This document shows positions 40,668 through 50,882 of a stretch of 64,000 nucleotides of DNA, piece after piece. The translations under genes and the position numbers were made by a program. Under the pieces are notes generated by a model. The model did not search any database. It was not told the origin of the DNA and worked only from the letters and a program-made list of their open reading frames with translations. Position 1 is the first letter of the stretch, and every line of letters starts with the position of its first letter. This DNA comes from Stratiolaelaps scimitus (Eukaryota; Arthropoda; Arachnida; Mesostigmata; Laelapidae), in NCBI GenBank assembly GCA_019614645.1, contig JABWDB010000001.1:30993501-31057500 (forward strand). Reading direction: 5' to 3'.

Positions 40668-40703
<36 letters not shown>
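40668..40703. repeat. (AT)n microsatellite
   Basis: About 17 AT units. Confidence 0.95.
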
Positions 40704-40704
<1 letters not shown>

Positions 40705-41356
40705 CAAACTGATTCAATCGGCTAACATTGAGTTCTCTTTCGTACTCGCGAAATCAATATATTTTCGCCCCGAGTCCTCGCGGCCTGTGTACACCTTACA
40801 GAGGAACAGCGAGGATTTACTTAATCCGTACGTTTAAGATGTTATCCCCTTCGTTCTGTCACGCGTTGGCCACGGAGAGAATCCAAGGGACTCCATCACC
40901 GTGGTCGAGCTATTCTCGACAGATGGACGACTATCTGTGACCGATTGTGCCTATAAGACAGGGTGGTACCCTGAGGGGTTTGTTCGATTATTTATGGAGT
41001 TGGAAATCTGAGAAACGCGGATTTTGCCAAACGGTGTGCGCCGCTTGAGGACGCCTAAGAAGAGGCTCCCCGAGTCAGCGTATACTTCGACAGTAGAGGA
41101 AAAAAGGTAATAATTAACAATCAACACGTTTGCCTTCAACACCTCTACGTCGCAGATCCGCGCGCGAAGCTCAACTGATAACCGCCTTTTCAACTACAAA
41201 CATCAGATTATAGTGTATCATCATTATAAGCATTTGGCACGAAAATAATAGGCGACACAGTCTTTCTTTTTGTATAAGTCCCGAACGACACCTTATCATA
41301 GAGATCAAGATGTTCATTGCTTCTACAATCATATTCAAATACTGAGCATTGAGTGA

Positions 41357-41383
41357 CAAACAACAACAACAACAACAACAACC
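41357..41383. repeat. (CAA)n microsatellite
   Basis: About 8 CAA units. Confidence 0.95.
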
Positions 41384-42089
41384 AATTTATTAATCGCGTT
41401 GTTAATAGACAAATGATAATTCATGCCTTATTTTTCTTTTAATAAAATTCGAATTTACTTGCATGAGCAATCGAACGAATTCTTTTCGAGAAAGCCTTCG
41501 TAATAAATCCCAATTTGAGCTATTGGTTACCTTTCGTTGCCTAGATTTGCCTACGTATCGTTACCTAGGTAAACACATGATGAGCCTATTCATCTATTGG
41601 CTGGGCATCATTTCGAAGGCAGCTTATGTGAGCATTGCATTGCTATCTACGGAAAGAAATTTTTATTTAACATGTTGGCCATTGGCCAAGCAATATATTC
41701 AATTTGTATCTTTATACAAAATGCGCCTCTCTGGCACGGGACGGAGCGAACACATTTGGTAAGCGTGCCTCTATTTTATACAGAGCGTGCGCGTATTTGC
41801 GTTATCGATCAGTGATGTTTACGAGTCTTAGTCATGTACTATATGCACTATTTGTACGTGTTCGTTACCAACACCGTCGTATCCAGCGAAAAGCGATCTC
41901 TTGATCTGTCAAGGCGGAACAGATGGACTGTTCGATGAGCGCCCGCACATGAACCGGCCGTGACACATTCACCCCCACCATGTAGTAGTCCACTCAAAGT
42001 AGCATGAGCCAAGTTAGGCTCAATCGGGAGGTTTGGTTAGCTCCGATCGCTGTCTTCTCGCTCGCTAAGCAGAACGCACAAACATTCGT

Positions 42090-42116
42090 TGTGTGTGTGT
42101 GTGTGTGCGTGTGTGT
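42090..42116. repeat. (GT)n microsatellite
   Basis: About 12 GT units with a GC interruption. Confidence 0.9.
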
Positions 42117-45100
42117 CCGCGTAATCGAATATGAAGGGAAATCAGGCACATTTGGATTGGAAAGCGGACCGTGCTGTGTTTTTGTCATTTTTTATCGGCT
42201 AGAGAGAGAATGAGATACATCGTCGCTCGATACACTGATGTTCAGCACTCGATTCAGCAGCGAGACTGTGATGACGCAAAGGTTGCCCAAGGTAGTGCTG
42301 ACTGCGATTCAATATTGGGCGCCTCATCAATATCCTGCCGAAGCGGGCAGCCTACCAGGCCCACGGACACAGACCCACGTGAACGGACGCAGGCCTATAT
42401 AACGGATGCACATATAGGCCGCATCGGCCGCCCTCGTGCTGTACCTCGCCCCCTCAGAAAATATCATACGAACGAAGCCCATAACAGCGTGAACGATGGC
42501 GTAGAGTGAATCGGACTGCAGTGGATGAAATTTCGTCAGGCAACAGCAGCAGCGGCAGCAGTAGTGGCTCAAACGAGAACGTTACAAATACAACCTTAGC
42601 TGTTCTAGACATGCTTTCTCCAACCGCCTAGGTACGGCTCGACGACAGCCGCCACCGCCGTGATTCGGTGTCATAGCTAGCGGAAAAAATCAAATGCGTT
42701 TCCATGGTCGTCGTCGTCGTTCTTGCCGCCGTCGAGATCGTAAGCGTCGTCAACAGGACGCCGGTTGCTGATGAGCGTCGATGGCACCGCGATCGGCTGG
42801 CATTAGCGTTGCTTGATGGAGCGCAGTAGACCGACGTCTCACCGAAGTAATATGGGCTTCGGCGAGGCCTTGTGAAACTGGTGGTTGGAGATTGTAAATA
42901 GTGGCAAAGAAAGCTAGCCGCACTAGCGCAGTGCGTTACACGTAATTTGCACCGAGGAAAAAATTCGACGAGCTGCCGTCAGCTGTAGACACTTCGAGGG
43001 AGAGGAGATGTTTTGGTAGTGAGGTAAATGCAGAGGTGAAACGCAATGAGGATGAACCTTGTATTCTATTGGATTCGATTCTATTTGACGATTCTATATG
43101 ACAGACGCATATGTGTATGATACTGCAAACACCTATGGATACCACAAAAGTGATGTGACTCGGGTTAAACAGATGAACAATATGTAATACTCGCCTGTAA
43201 TATTTGTGTACTGTCAATATTGTTGTTGATGATAATTTGGCGTCCCCCAACGGGGGCATACTGTTTGTGATAGTATGATCTGAGATTTGAAGGCTGAATT
43301 AGGCGGCAAGATAAATACAGGTTTAGGTTTGATGATCGACAATTCGATTGCTTACCACCGGAACATACTCGAGCTGATTTCAGTTAGCATGTTCAATGAT
43401 TGCCTTTAGTAGATATCCCGCTACGGTTGCTACATGGTTTACCGTCATAGCTTGTCTATGCACATATAGAAATCTAACTGTAAGCTCAACACAGCTGCAG
43501 TTACGTTCGATGCGTTCCGATAATGCCGAAAAACATGGACCACTGTTACGTTTCGACATATTCTATTAAGCCGTAATAAAATATTTAAATTTCCTAAGTA
43601 AATTAATCCGTTAGTCCCAGGCATAGCTAGCTACACTAGTAACGCATACGACGTCCTTCAGATTGTTATTTACGAAAACTTGTTCTAGACAGTACATGAG
43701 TGTACTTGCATACGCGCACTTCAAATAGCGCCTGCAGTTCGTGCTTAAACATGTTTGCTCCGACTGCTTTAGATATGTGTGTTCATTTAGTGCACGTCAT
43801 ATGAGTGGCACTGTAGTATCTAGGGATGGTTAGTGACAACTACACAGAGCACTGCAGAAGGCTGTTTTGTTTGCGATTCATAAGCGATCTGTGATTGCTA
43901 TTGTCTAGTAATTACTCGCGGACAGATATTACTGAGTAGGCTATGCGGTGTAATAATTGTAGGCCGATGCCAAGGATACTTAGCGGTTCACGTGTATGAT
44001 TTTTGAGCAGACCAACGAGCTGCTGGAGCTAGTCGAGCTGGCCAGCAAGGGGCCGCGTGAAACAAACACAGCGCTGGCAGTACTAGCGTCTGTTTCATGA
44101 CCGCGTAGAGAGATAGATGAGGACATTGGAGAGGTTAGCGTTTGGTGAACGGCCGTGCTCGTGAATGGCCCTTGGCCAAGTCACGAATCGATACTCGAGA
44201 TGCGCCCCCTCCCATGTATCCTGTGGACTTCCCCAACGGATACAGCCGCCAGCGCCGCCACCGCCGCCGCTTCGTCGTTCGGTGTCGACCCGGTCGCAGT
44301 CTGCTGTCACCGAACGGGGTTCTACAATTTCAGGAGGCTACTACTACTACTACTATTGATACTATCCGCGTACTGCGCGGACACTCTACCAGGAGAGCCC
44401 CTCTATCCGAGCGTCACTCCATTCTGTGCTCAAATCCCCGTACGAAGTTCAGGCGTACGCTGAAGGCTGCCAGTAGACAGACACATAACTAGTAAAAAAG
44501 GAGCAGCTAGCCAATGGCATACAGACTGCTACCATCTATCTTACCTCGTTCGTTTTGAGTCGTTCGTTGGATGGAAATTATCGTTAAATCACGCTCTGGG
44601 AACATCGATGACAAACACTTCATGAATTGTACGTACTTCATTGGCGATACGATTATCGTTCTGTTGAATAGCTTGAAACGTTGAACTACTTGGCTACAAT
44701 GTAATTCAAGTTGGACTCGAATATCAGAAACATCCACAAAGTGTAAACAACGTTTGCCTGATCAATTTACGCGCAGAAGTTATGAAGGGTAAAGTTAACT
44801 TGTTCAGTGATGTTTACGAGTCGATTTTACCCCGTTCAAGTAGATTGTTTATGGTGGGGACGGGGCGGTAGAACTTTAAGGTGAACACGCTGGCATTGTC
44901 CGATGTCTAACACGGAAACGCAAGTATCAGTTGCTAGTATTGCTCGGACATTGTTAAAGTAAATGAACTCGAACAAAAGTCCTTTCAAGTTTCCATAACA
45001 AAGAAGATGTCAAATCTAAGCCGGCAATTATCATCGGTACATATGCACAACTGCCGCAGGAACTAAATCGTCAGTTAAGGCTCATTGAAGCGAGAGCGCG

Positions 45101-46441
45101 CTAGGTTCATTTTAGGGTCACAAGGATTAGAACAATGAAAGGAAACCTTACCTGGTGTCGGACGAAAACCAGTCGAGCACGAGTCAGGTAAAATGGTATT
45201 CATGGGCGATTAAACTAGGCTAGGGTGTGAGCAGAGGGCAATTATCATGACTGTAATGAAGCGACCTTCGGTGAACGGAGCCGCTTCTCTGTCGAAAGTC
45301 TTTCAAGGCCCCGTTGAGCACACAGGATTCATTTAACCGGATAACAATCCCAGTGTATCTAGGTTGGGGAACAGCCGAGCTTCCATTATACTATACGTCG
45401 TTCGGCAGTTATTCAAAGGAACCCCTGAGGCGTCATTATGTCAGTGTAAAGCGCCATTTTCAAACGAAAATGCTCAGCGTCCATTTCTGCTCACCGGCTC
45501 ATCTCATCGTCGTCCTTCTACAATAGTATACATACAAGGATGTTTATCTGCCACCAGCAGTCGATCTCTGATCTAAAGGAAATCAGCATGCTCCGTCTCC
45601 CAATCCACTAAGCACAGACACAAGGCAAGGTTGATTATAGGCGGAATGGCCGGCCGGACGAAGCCAGGATCAAAAAACAAAAGCATGGGTTAGGTCAGAC
45701 GCGGCCACCAGGCTAATGATAGTGGACATGTCGCCGTCCCCGTGTTCAAGCAAGACCTCACAGCTGTTGCCTTCTCACTCTCAGGGAAGGAAGTTGAGCC
45801 TCCCGGTAAGGCCAGCAAAAAAAAAGTCGAAACGGTCATGATTGCGTAGATATGCAGCTCACGTAGGTCAAGCTGAAACTAGTTGACGTGGTCCATCAAT
45901 ACAATTCCGTTCTAGTAGCGTCGTTTGTAGCTTCACACAGCCCGAGACCGAGTCTGAGACGGCAAACACTTCAAGCCACTGCGATATAGAAGAGTTTGGA
46001 AACGAGGCTCACGAGCAGTGATTGTTTCATGCCAATCTATCGAAGAAGCAAACAGACAAGGAAAGCTTAGTTCTTGTCTAGTACAATTCATACTTGGGCC
46101 TTTACATGCCTGCTTGAAATCTTCCGCGAATTTGCGAAGTAGTGCCTCTCTTGCTGAGCACACTCAACGCTGGCGACGGTGGTGACCTCGTACAACACAT
46201 ACATACCTCATATATTGCAGGTATATGCTTTGTGGTGAGGAACTACATCAGTTCCGTGGAGTCAGCTGCGGCGGCGGCGGCTGCCTGCTACCTGCCACCA
46301 CGTTTAGCCTTCGATGTGTTCGCTCTTTTACGCATATGTGTAACGGAGACAACGTGAAATATGAATGCTCAGTGGGGACAGACTACATATGTACACAGGC
46401 ACATACTGCAGTTTCGCTTCAACTGTCGGTTCCTTTTACAT

Positions 46442-46462
46442 TCTCTCTCTCTCTCTCTCACA
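46442..46462. repeat. (CT)n microsatellite
   Basis: About 9 CT units leading into CACACA. Confidence 0.9.
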
Positions 46463-47252
46463 CACTCGCTGTCACTCGTGCTATCAATTAAAGCAAGTGG
46501 AGCAGGTGAAATAGAGCAGATTCCCTTCCATTAAGTGCAAGTCCGGAGGGTGAAACGAGCCCCGCCGGGGTCCGGGAATCGTTCGGACAGCGACAACGCT
46601 GCTGGCGGATGCCAGCCGCGGGCCACAGCACAAGTTAAGCGGATCGTAAATCGATCCCCACATACGAGCACACACAGACACACACTCAAATGGTTATCCC
46701 AGCAGCGCAATACACCGCTGTCTCTCTCTCTCTCATTGTCTCGATCGCTGGCTCGTTCGTTCGGGATGTGGGGCGTCTGCCCCGCAACCAATTATGTTGC
46801 TGCGATAGTATTTATCTGCTACTGTCGCTGACCGATCTACCGCTGGCTGTCGTAGCTTTCATAGTTTGCCAGATGAGATACGATCTGGCCATGGGAAGCA
46901 GTCCGCTCTTCGAGCTGGGCGGCAATTTTTGCCCGGAGAATGGAAATAGAATTATTCGCCAGACAAACTCGTGTTTGCTTGTATTGCCGCTGTGCGTCAC
47001 CTAGAATTTACAGTGTAACGTCACAATGGAACCGATGTGGACGACATCTTTACGACGAGCGGTTTTCCTACTTACAACTTGCAAAGCAATTCGCATCTTA
47101 ATGCTCGGACGAGGCAGACTTGTCGGACGCTCAACCAAAACCACAACAACGCGAAGGGCAGTCAAAAATGGCTATTCTGCTACACACGAATCGGATACCT
47201 ATGATAATCGGGCTTTTATCTATTATTTTTATTAGAACAAAGATTTCGCTTG

Positions 47253-47289
47253 CACTAACGACAATCCTGTTTTTCCTCTTTCATTTCAG
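47253..47289 (+). promoter_or_regulatory. Splice branch site, polypyrimidine tract and 3' acceptor of the micro-exon
   Basis: CACTAAC at 47253-47259 is a near-consensus branch point, with its adenine about 32 nt before the exon. It is followed by an almost unbroken pyrimidine run that ends in TTTCAG. This is one of the best acceptor signals in the window. Such strength is expected for a 25-nt exon, which is too short for normal exon definition. Confidence 0.75.
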
Positions 47290-47314
47290 TCACCGAGAAA
47301 GAAGTTAGACAATG
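47290..47314 (+). CDS. Frq (NCS-1): Internal 25-nt micro-exon of frequenin / neuronal calcium sensor 1
   Basis: The exon enters with two bases (TC) of a split codon, then reads ACC GAG AAA GAA GTT AGA CAA (TEKEVRQ), and leaves with TG of a second split codon. If the upstream exon ends in T and the downstream one starts with G, the peptide is FTEKEVRQW. From family knowledge, this matches the start of the NCS-1/frequenin core (FTEKEVQQW at residues 22-30 in human NCS-1; FTEKEIRQW in fly frequenin). Neurocalcin, VILIP and recoverin differ here. NCS-1 is an N-myristoylated EF-hand calcium sensor in neurons that modulates exocytosis, channels and phosphatidylinositol 4-kinase. The other two frames are less useful: one hits TAG and the third gives no known motif. 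Splicing support is strong: CACTAAC branch motif at 47253-47259, a pyrimidine tract ending in TTTCAG at 47289, and GTGAGT at 47315. No start or stop codon lies here. The neighbouring coding exons were not found, so they should be outside the window. Confidence 0.8.
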
Positions 47315-47320
47315 GTGAGT
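47315..47320 (+). promoter_or_regulatory. 5' splice donor of the micro-exon (GTGAGT)
   Basis: GTGAGT follows the exon end ATG directly. It matches the U1 consensus at all six intronic positions, allowing GTRAGT. It leaves the reading frame after the second base of a codon, which is consistent with a tryptophan codon completed by G in the next exon. Confidence 0.75.
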
Positions 47321-48509
47321 AGCCGACACTCGAACGGGAACGCGCTTGCGCGAACATCCAACTGTGCTCGCTTAGATCTGCCGCTTGCCGTAGGTACACC
47401 GGTCACGAGAATCGAGCCGGGTGGTGACTGGCGAACTTCGATTGAGTGGCCCAGTCATTATTTGACGAGCACAAGGACAACAACAACACCACCAAGGCAA
47501 TAAACACCCTGTACACGTTTGAGGAGTGAAAATTGATTAGGGTAGGATGCCGAAAGGTGATGTAACGATGGATAAGAACGTACTTTTTAATGAATATGTT
47601 CACCAAAAAATGTATCTTAATTGCTGCTTTGTTGCACGCTTGACTATGGGACAGATGCGTATTCCTATCTAGAATTTGTCATGACAGATGAGACAGGTTT
47701 ATTCTCCTGCACTGTATCATGGGATGAACATTGGATAGAAGTGGCTCATCGGCAGCAATATTAGTTATTCGACGGTGAAAGTAAAAAAATAACATTAACG
47801 AGGCTGGATAGTGAGGTAGAAATGAACAAAAAAACCCAGCAAAATCCGAATACACTGAACAATCAATTAGCGTTTCAGATTAATTAGAAACCCTGTTGCG
47901 TGTTCTGCCATCAAGTTGTTACGTCGGGCGAGTCAGGATGGTTCAATTCGTTTGATTACAAGATTATGCTAATGTAATTCACATATATTCGGATAACAAG
48001 CTCTAGTTCCCTCGTAGATCACAAAGTGGAACTGTCGGCCGACATCCGTCGCACTGTGTCGATGCCGACGTTGTTGACCCTCTTGTTCCAGACTATAACT
48101 GCAATCTGTGAGAGTGGCTCGTTCATCTCCGGCTAGGTCATAGCACTGCCTAGAAGAGCCAAGGTGCTCGCCAAGGGATCTCCGTATTTTGTATCCCAAC
48201 TGATGAGAGCGAATGATGTAAATGAATGAAGTAGGTAATCACCATACTGGGCGCCGAGACCGCTGGCCCATATCGATCCACAGCAACACGTGGTCGTGTG
48301 GCCAACAACAGATGTAGATCGTAGACCATCTAGCTGCGGCGTACAAACGATGTTCGACGTGGATTCTCACGAAGTAAATACAACACGCAGTGGATAAACC
48401 CCCCATCAGCGGGTGGCATAGATGGACCACCGTCTGGAAGGATCGGACCGTTAAGACGGCTAGTTTTCATAGTACCGTCGAACAGTGCCACGTACGCCTG
48501 TACGTGTCA

Positions 48510-48786
48510 TCACATGTACGTATAGGTGCTAGCTGGTGTATCTGATTCGACGGGTTTCGATGTCGCCACTTGCTTTTGAATCGCGCGTAATTTGTGTTGC
48601 ATTGAAAGCGAACCGCTGGCTGTAGCACGAGCTGCGGTAACATCATCAGGGGTTGTTGCCTCCTCCGGATGCAGGCTGGCCAATTCCAGTAGCTTCGGAA
48701 CTGAGTCGGTCGTCTGGGCTTTCCTTTCCTCGTCATCGTCTCCGGACGAGGTTCGAAAGAATTTGGCGGTTTTACCCACTCTATTT
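48510..48786 (-). CDS. Unidentified open frame, possible exon
   Basis: About 90 codons are open on the - strand, from just after a stop at about 48788 to TGA at 48510. The product is hydrophilic, with an acidic patch (SSGDDDEERK), then VPKLLELASLHPEEA and HKLRAIQKQVA, and ends TYTYM. This is more like real protein than neighbouring frames. There is no ATG near the left end; a TAG at about 48787 could serve as a weak splice acceptor. It sits at the edge of a GC-rich island that could hold its promoter. I recognise no family. Open frames of this size also arise by chance. Confidence 0.2.
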
Positions 48787-49880
48787 CAGCATCAGCCTCA
48801 GCTAAGCAGCCAGCCAGTCAGTCAGTTTGCTCGTCGTGTCGGAGGCTGCATTCAGCGGTGGCGCACGCACCGGCGGCACGTGCAGCAGTGACGGCGGTCG
48901 GCGGCCGTACCGCGCTCGTTCTTCTCGGCTACATCGGCGCAACACTCGTCATTGCATTCTTGCCGTAATCTTCCCGAGGAGAATCTTCTCCTTCGCTCTC
49001 TCTCTCTCTCTTTCGTCAGTTCCCGCAGTCCGTTCCCTTCGACCTGTTCCCGACGTATGGCTCGCAGTTGCTGGGGGCTTCGCGTTCGTTGCCGCTCCCA
49101 GCGGAATGGCCCTGGCCCTGGCCCTGGCCAGCGGAGGACCCCGTTTTTTGGGGGCCTCTTCGTTCTCTGCCTTCCCTCGTGCTCGAAGAAGGGAAGATCC
49201 GCTCAGTCGCTCCGTGGAGAGTCGTCGTCGTCGTCGACGACGACGGCGACGTAACGGTACACGCACGCAGCAGCCTCCTCTCCGTCCGACACCGGGCTCC
49301 CTTCGCTTCGCTAGCAGGCGCTCAAGGCGGAGCCTTGGGCCACGTCAGGCCGATTGCGTTATCCGATGGAGCTAAGGAGCTCCTTCGGTCGCCACTGCCG
49401 GCGCCACCGCTGCGCCACCTTTCGTTCAAAGGTGAGGTGTGGCTGGTTCCACTAGACTCGGCTCGTCTCCGCTTCGAACGGAGGAACTCGTTTCAACGTG
49501 ATAACGAAACGGCCAGGTGAATGGTAATGTTCCCTGACTCCAGGAGCGACAGGAGCACAGTTGCCAGCAGCCCCGGCTTTCCCCCGCCGGCGGCTGCTGC
49601 TGCTGCTGCTGTTGTTACTGGTACCTACCAACGTGGCCCTCCCCTCGGTCCCTTCTCGTTTCTGGCCACAGGCCGGCGCTCCGCCTCTGTGAACTCTTTT
49701 TTTCATGACGCTTCCTCATTGTCTCAAGTTCATTTACGTCTTCCCACGCCTTCTTCCCGAGCAAGCGACTGGGATCACGGCTGCGGCTTCAGCTGTTGTG
49801 CTCCTGCGGCTTCGGCTCTGGAGGTAACTGCAGCGGCATGCTCATTCTTCACTCTGTCAGACGAAATGGATAAAGGAAGA
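48780..49880. promoter_or_regulatory. GC-rich island downstream of the frequenin micro-exon
   Basis: CpG-rich, with a (CT)n run at 48999-49013, a three-copy TGGCCC tandem near 49108-49129, and CGT/GAC and GCT triplet runs. A short + strand frame starting at ATG 49366 runs into AAAG|GTGAGG at about 49431, a plausible first-exon/donor pair. On the - strand the island lies directly upstream of the open frame at 48510-48779. Both are compatible with a promoter; neither is proven. Confidence 0.25.
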
Positions 49881-50739
49881 AATTGCTTCAGCTGAGTCAG
49901 AACGCGGTATCACTTCGCGCGGTCCCGGACGGATGGTCATGGAGAAAAACGATAGATGCTACAATACTAGTGGATGCACACAAACCCACACACTCACATG
50001 AACGTCACTACCCACGTTGAACCGAACAGGGTACCAACGAGTGGTAACTAATCTCACGCAATGACACCACATGGCAAACCTGCGCGTTCAGGCCTAAGCA
50101 TAGATAATTCAGATATGTATATTATAGTTTATACACACAGTGTCGGGGGACGTTCGGACGAGATAAGTCGACCCACGGGATTGACCGAAGCCTATCTATA
50201 ATGGATCTCAGGTTAGCCAACAATTTGCGGTTAGCTGAGTTTATTTTATTATTTGTCCCTCTAACTGAGCGTCATCGACGGATTCGCAATCACAAAAAAA
50301 ACGTACTCGTCTCTAAGCCACCACCTTTTTTTTCAAAAAGAGGTTAGGTTAGCTACCACCTGAACACTGCCTGTACACAGGCTTTCTGTTGCAGAGCGCA
50401 ATGCGGGTATGGGAGGTATAAACCAATATGCCCACCTAGGAAATGAGACCCTAATTGCTCAAACATTGTCTAAAGTAGATCAATTAGCTACGCGTTACGT
50501 CAATTGCTTGCTAATATGTGTTAGCCTTCCTCCGTTCGGATCTTATTTTTCTTACATTTCTATGAACGCCAACTTATTTTCGTTCCTCGGAAAATTTCGC
50601 CTCGGAAGCACTTTTGCCCAAAGCCATAGCATGTCAAGGTGCCTCTTGACTCTCACCATGAGGTTTTTTGGTCAGAAAATCCTCTGCTGCACATTGTCAA
50701 GGGGACAGGATTTTCGTCTCGTGTTTTTTTTTCTTGCAG

Positions 50740-50882
50740 ATTTAGTGGTTGCGTCCTCCTCGATGATTTATGTGCGCGAGTTGTGGTGCTGTACGGCTAA
50801 GCTGCTATGCTACGCTGCGCCGTTCACCCGGGCGGATTCCCACGAGATGCCGGCCACGAAGCTGCGTATGGTCGCCACGTAG
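50740..50882 (+). CDS. Unidentified candidate terminal exon
   Basis: A strong acceptor (pyrimidine run to CTTGCAG, ending at 50739) precedes a frame open for 46 codons to TAG at 50880-50882. The product begins LVVASSSMIYVRELWCCTAK and has no domain I recognise. The exon sequence is CpG-rich compared with its flank. Donor-like GTATGG lies at 50866. It could be an alternative exon, part of another gene, or chance. Confidence 0.15.

Larger units (their letters stand above)
40704..47252. other. Noncoding stretch upstream of the micro-exon
   Basis: Simple repeats and a triplet patch (CTA)n at about 44337-44356. Several 70-80 codon frames exist on the - strand (for example 40951-41193, 45933-46163) but none is recognised. 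Confidence 0.55.
1..47289 (+). other. Inferred part of the frequenin first coding intron
   Basis: Every frequenin/NCS-1 starts Met-Gly-Lys, so its first coding exon must contain ATGGG. I read each ATGGG on the + strand upstream of the micro-exon, and none continues into a frequenin-like N-terminus. The closest, at 6402 and 26899, code for MGK and then diverge or stop within 15 codons. The whole left part is therefore best taken as intron of at least 47 kb, which may contain alternative 5' exons or nested genes. This is an inference from a missing exon and fails if the assembly is misjoined or a different N-terminus is used. Confidence 0.5.

Noticed and set aside
49068..49520. 150-codon open frame on the + strand, with a second long frame beside it
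   Set aside because: GC-rich sequence with several open frames and repeats such as TGGCCC tandems; no recognisable protein.
50340..50356. GGTTAGGTTAG, similar to the arthropod telomere repeat TTAGG
   Set aside because: Only two units, and not in a tandem array; expected by chance.
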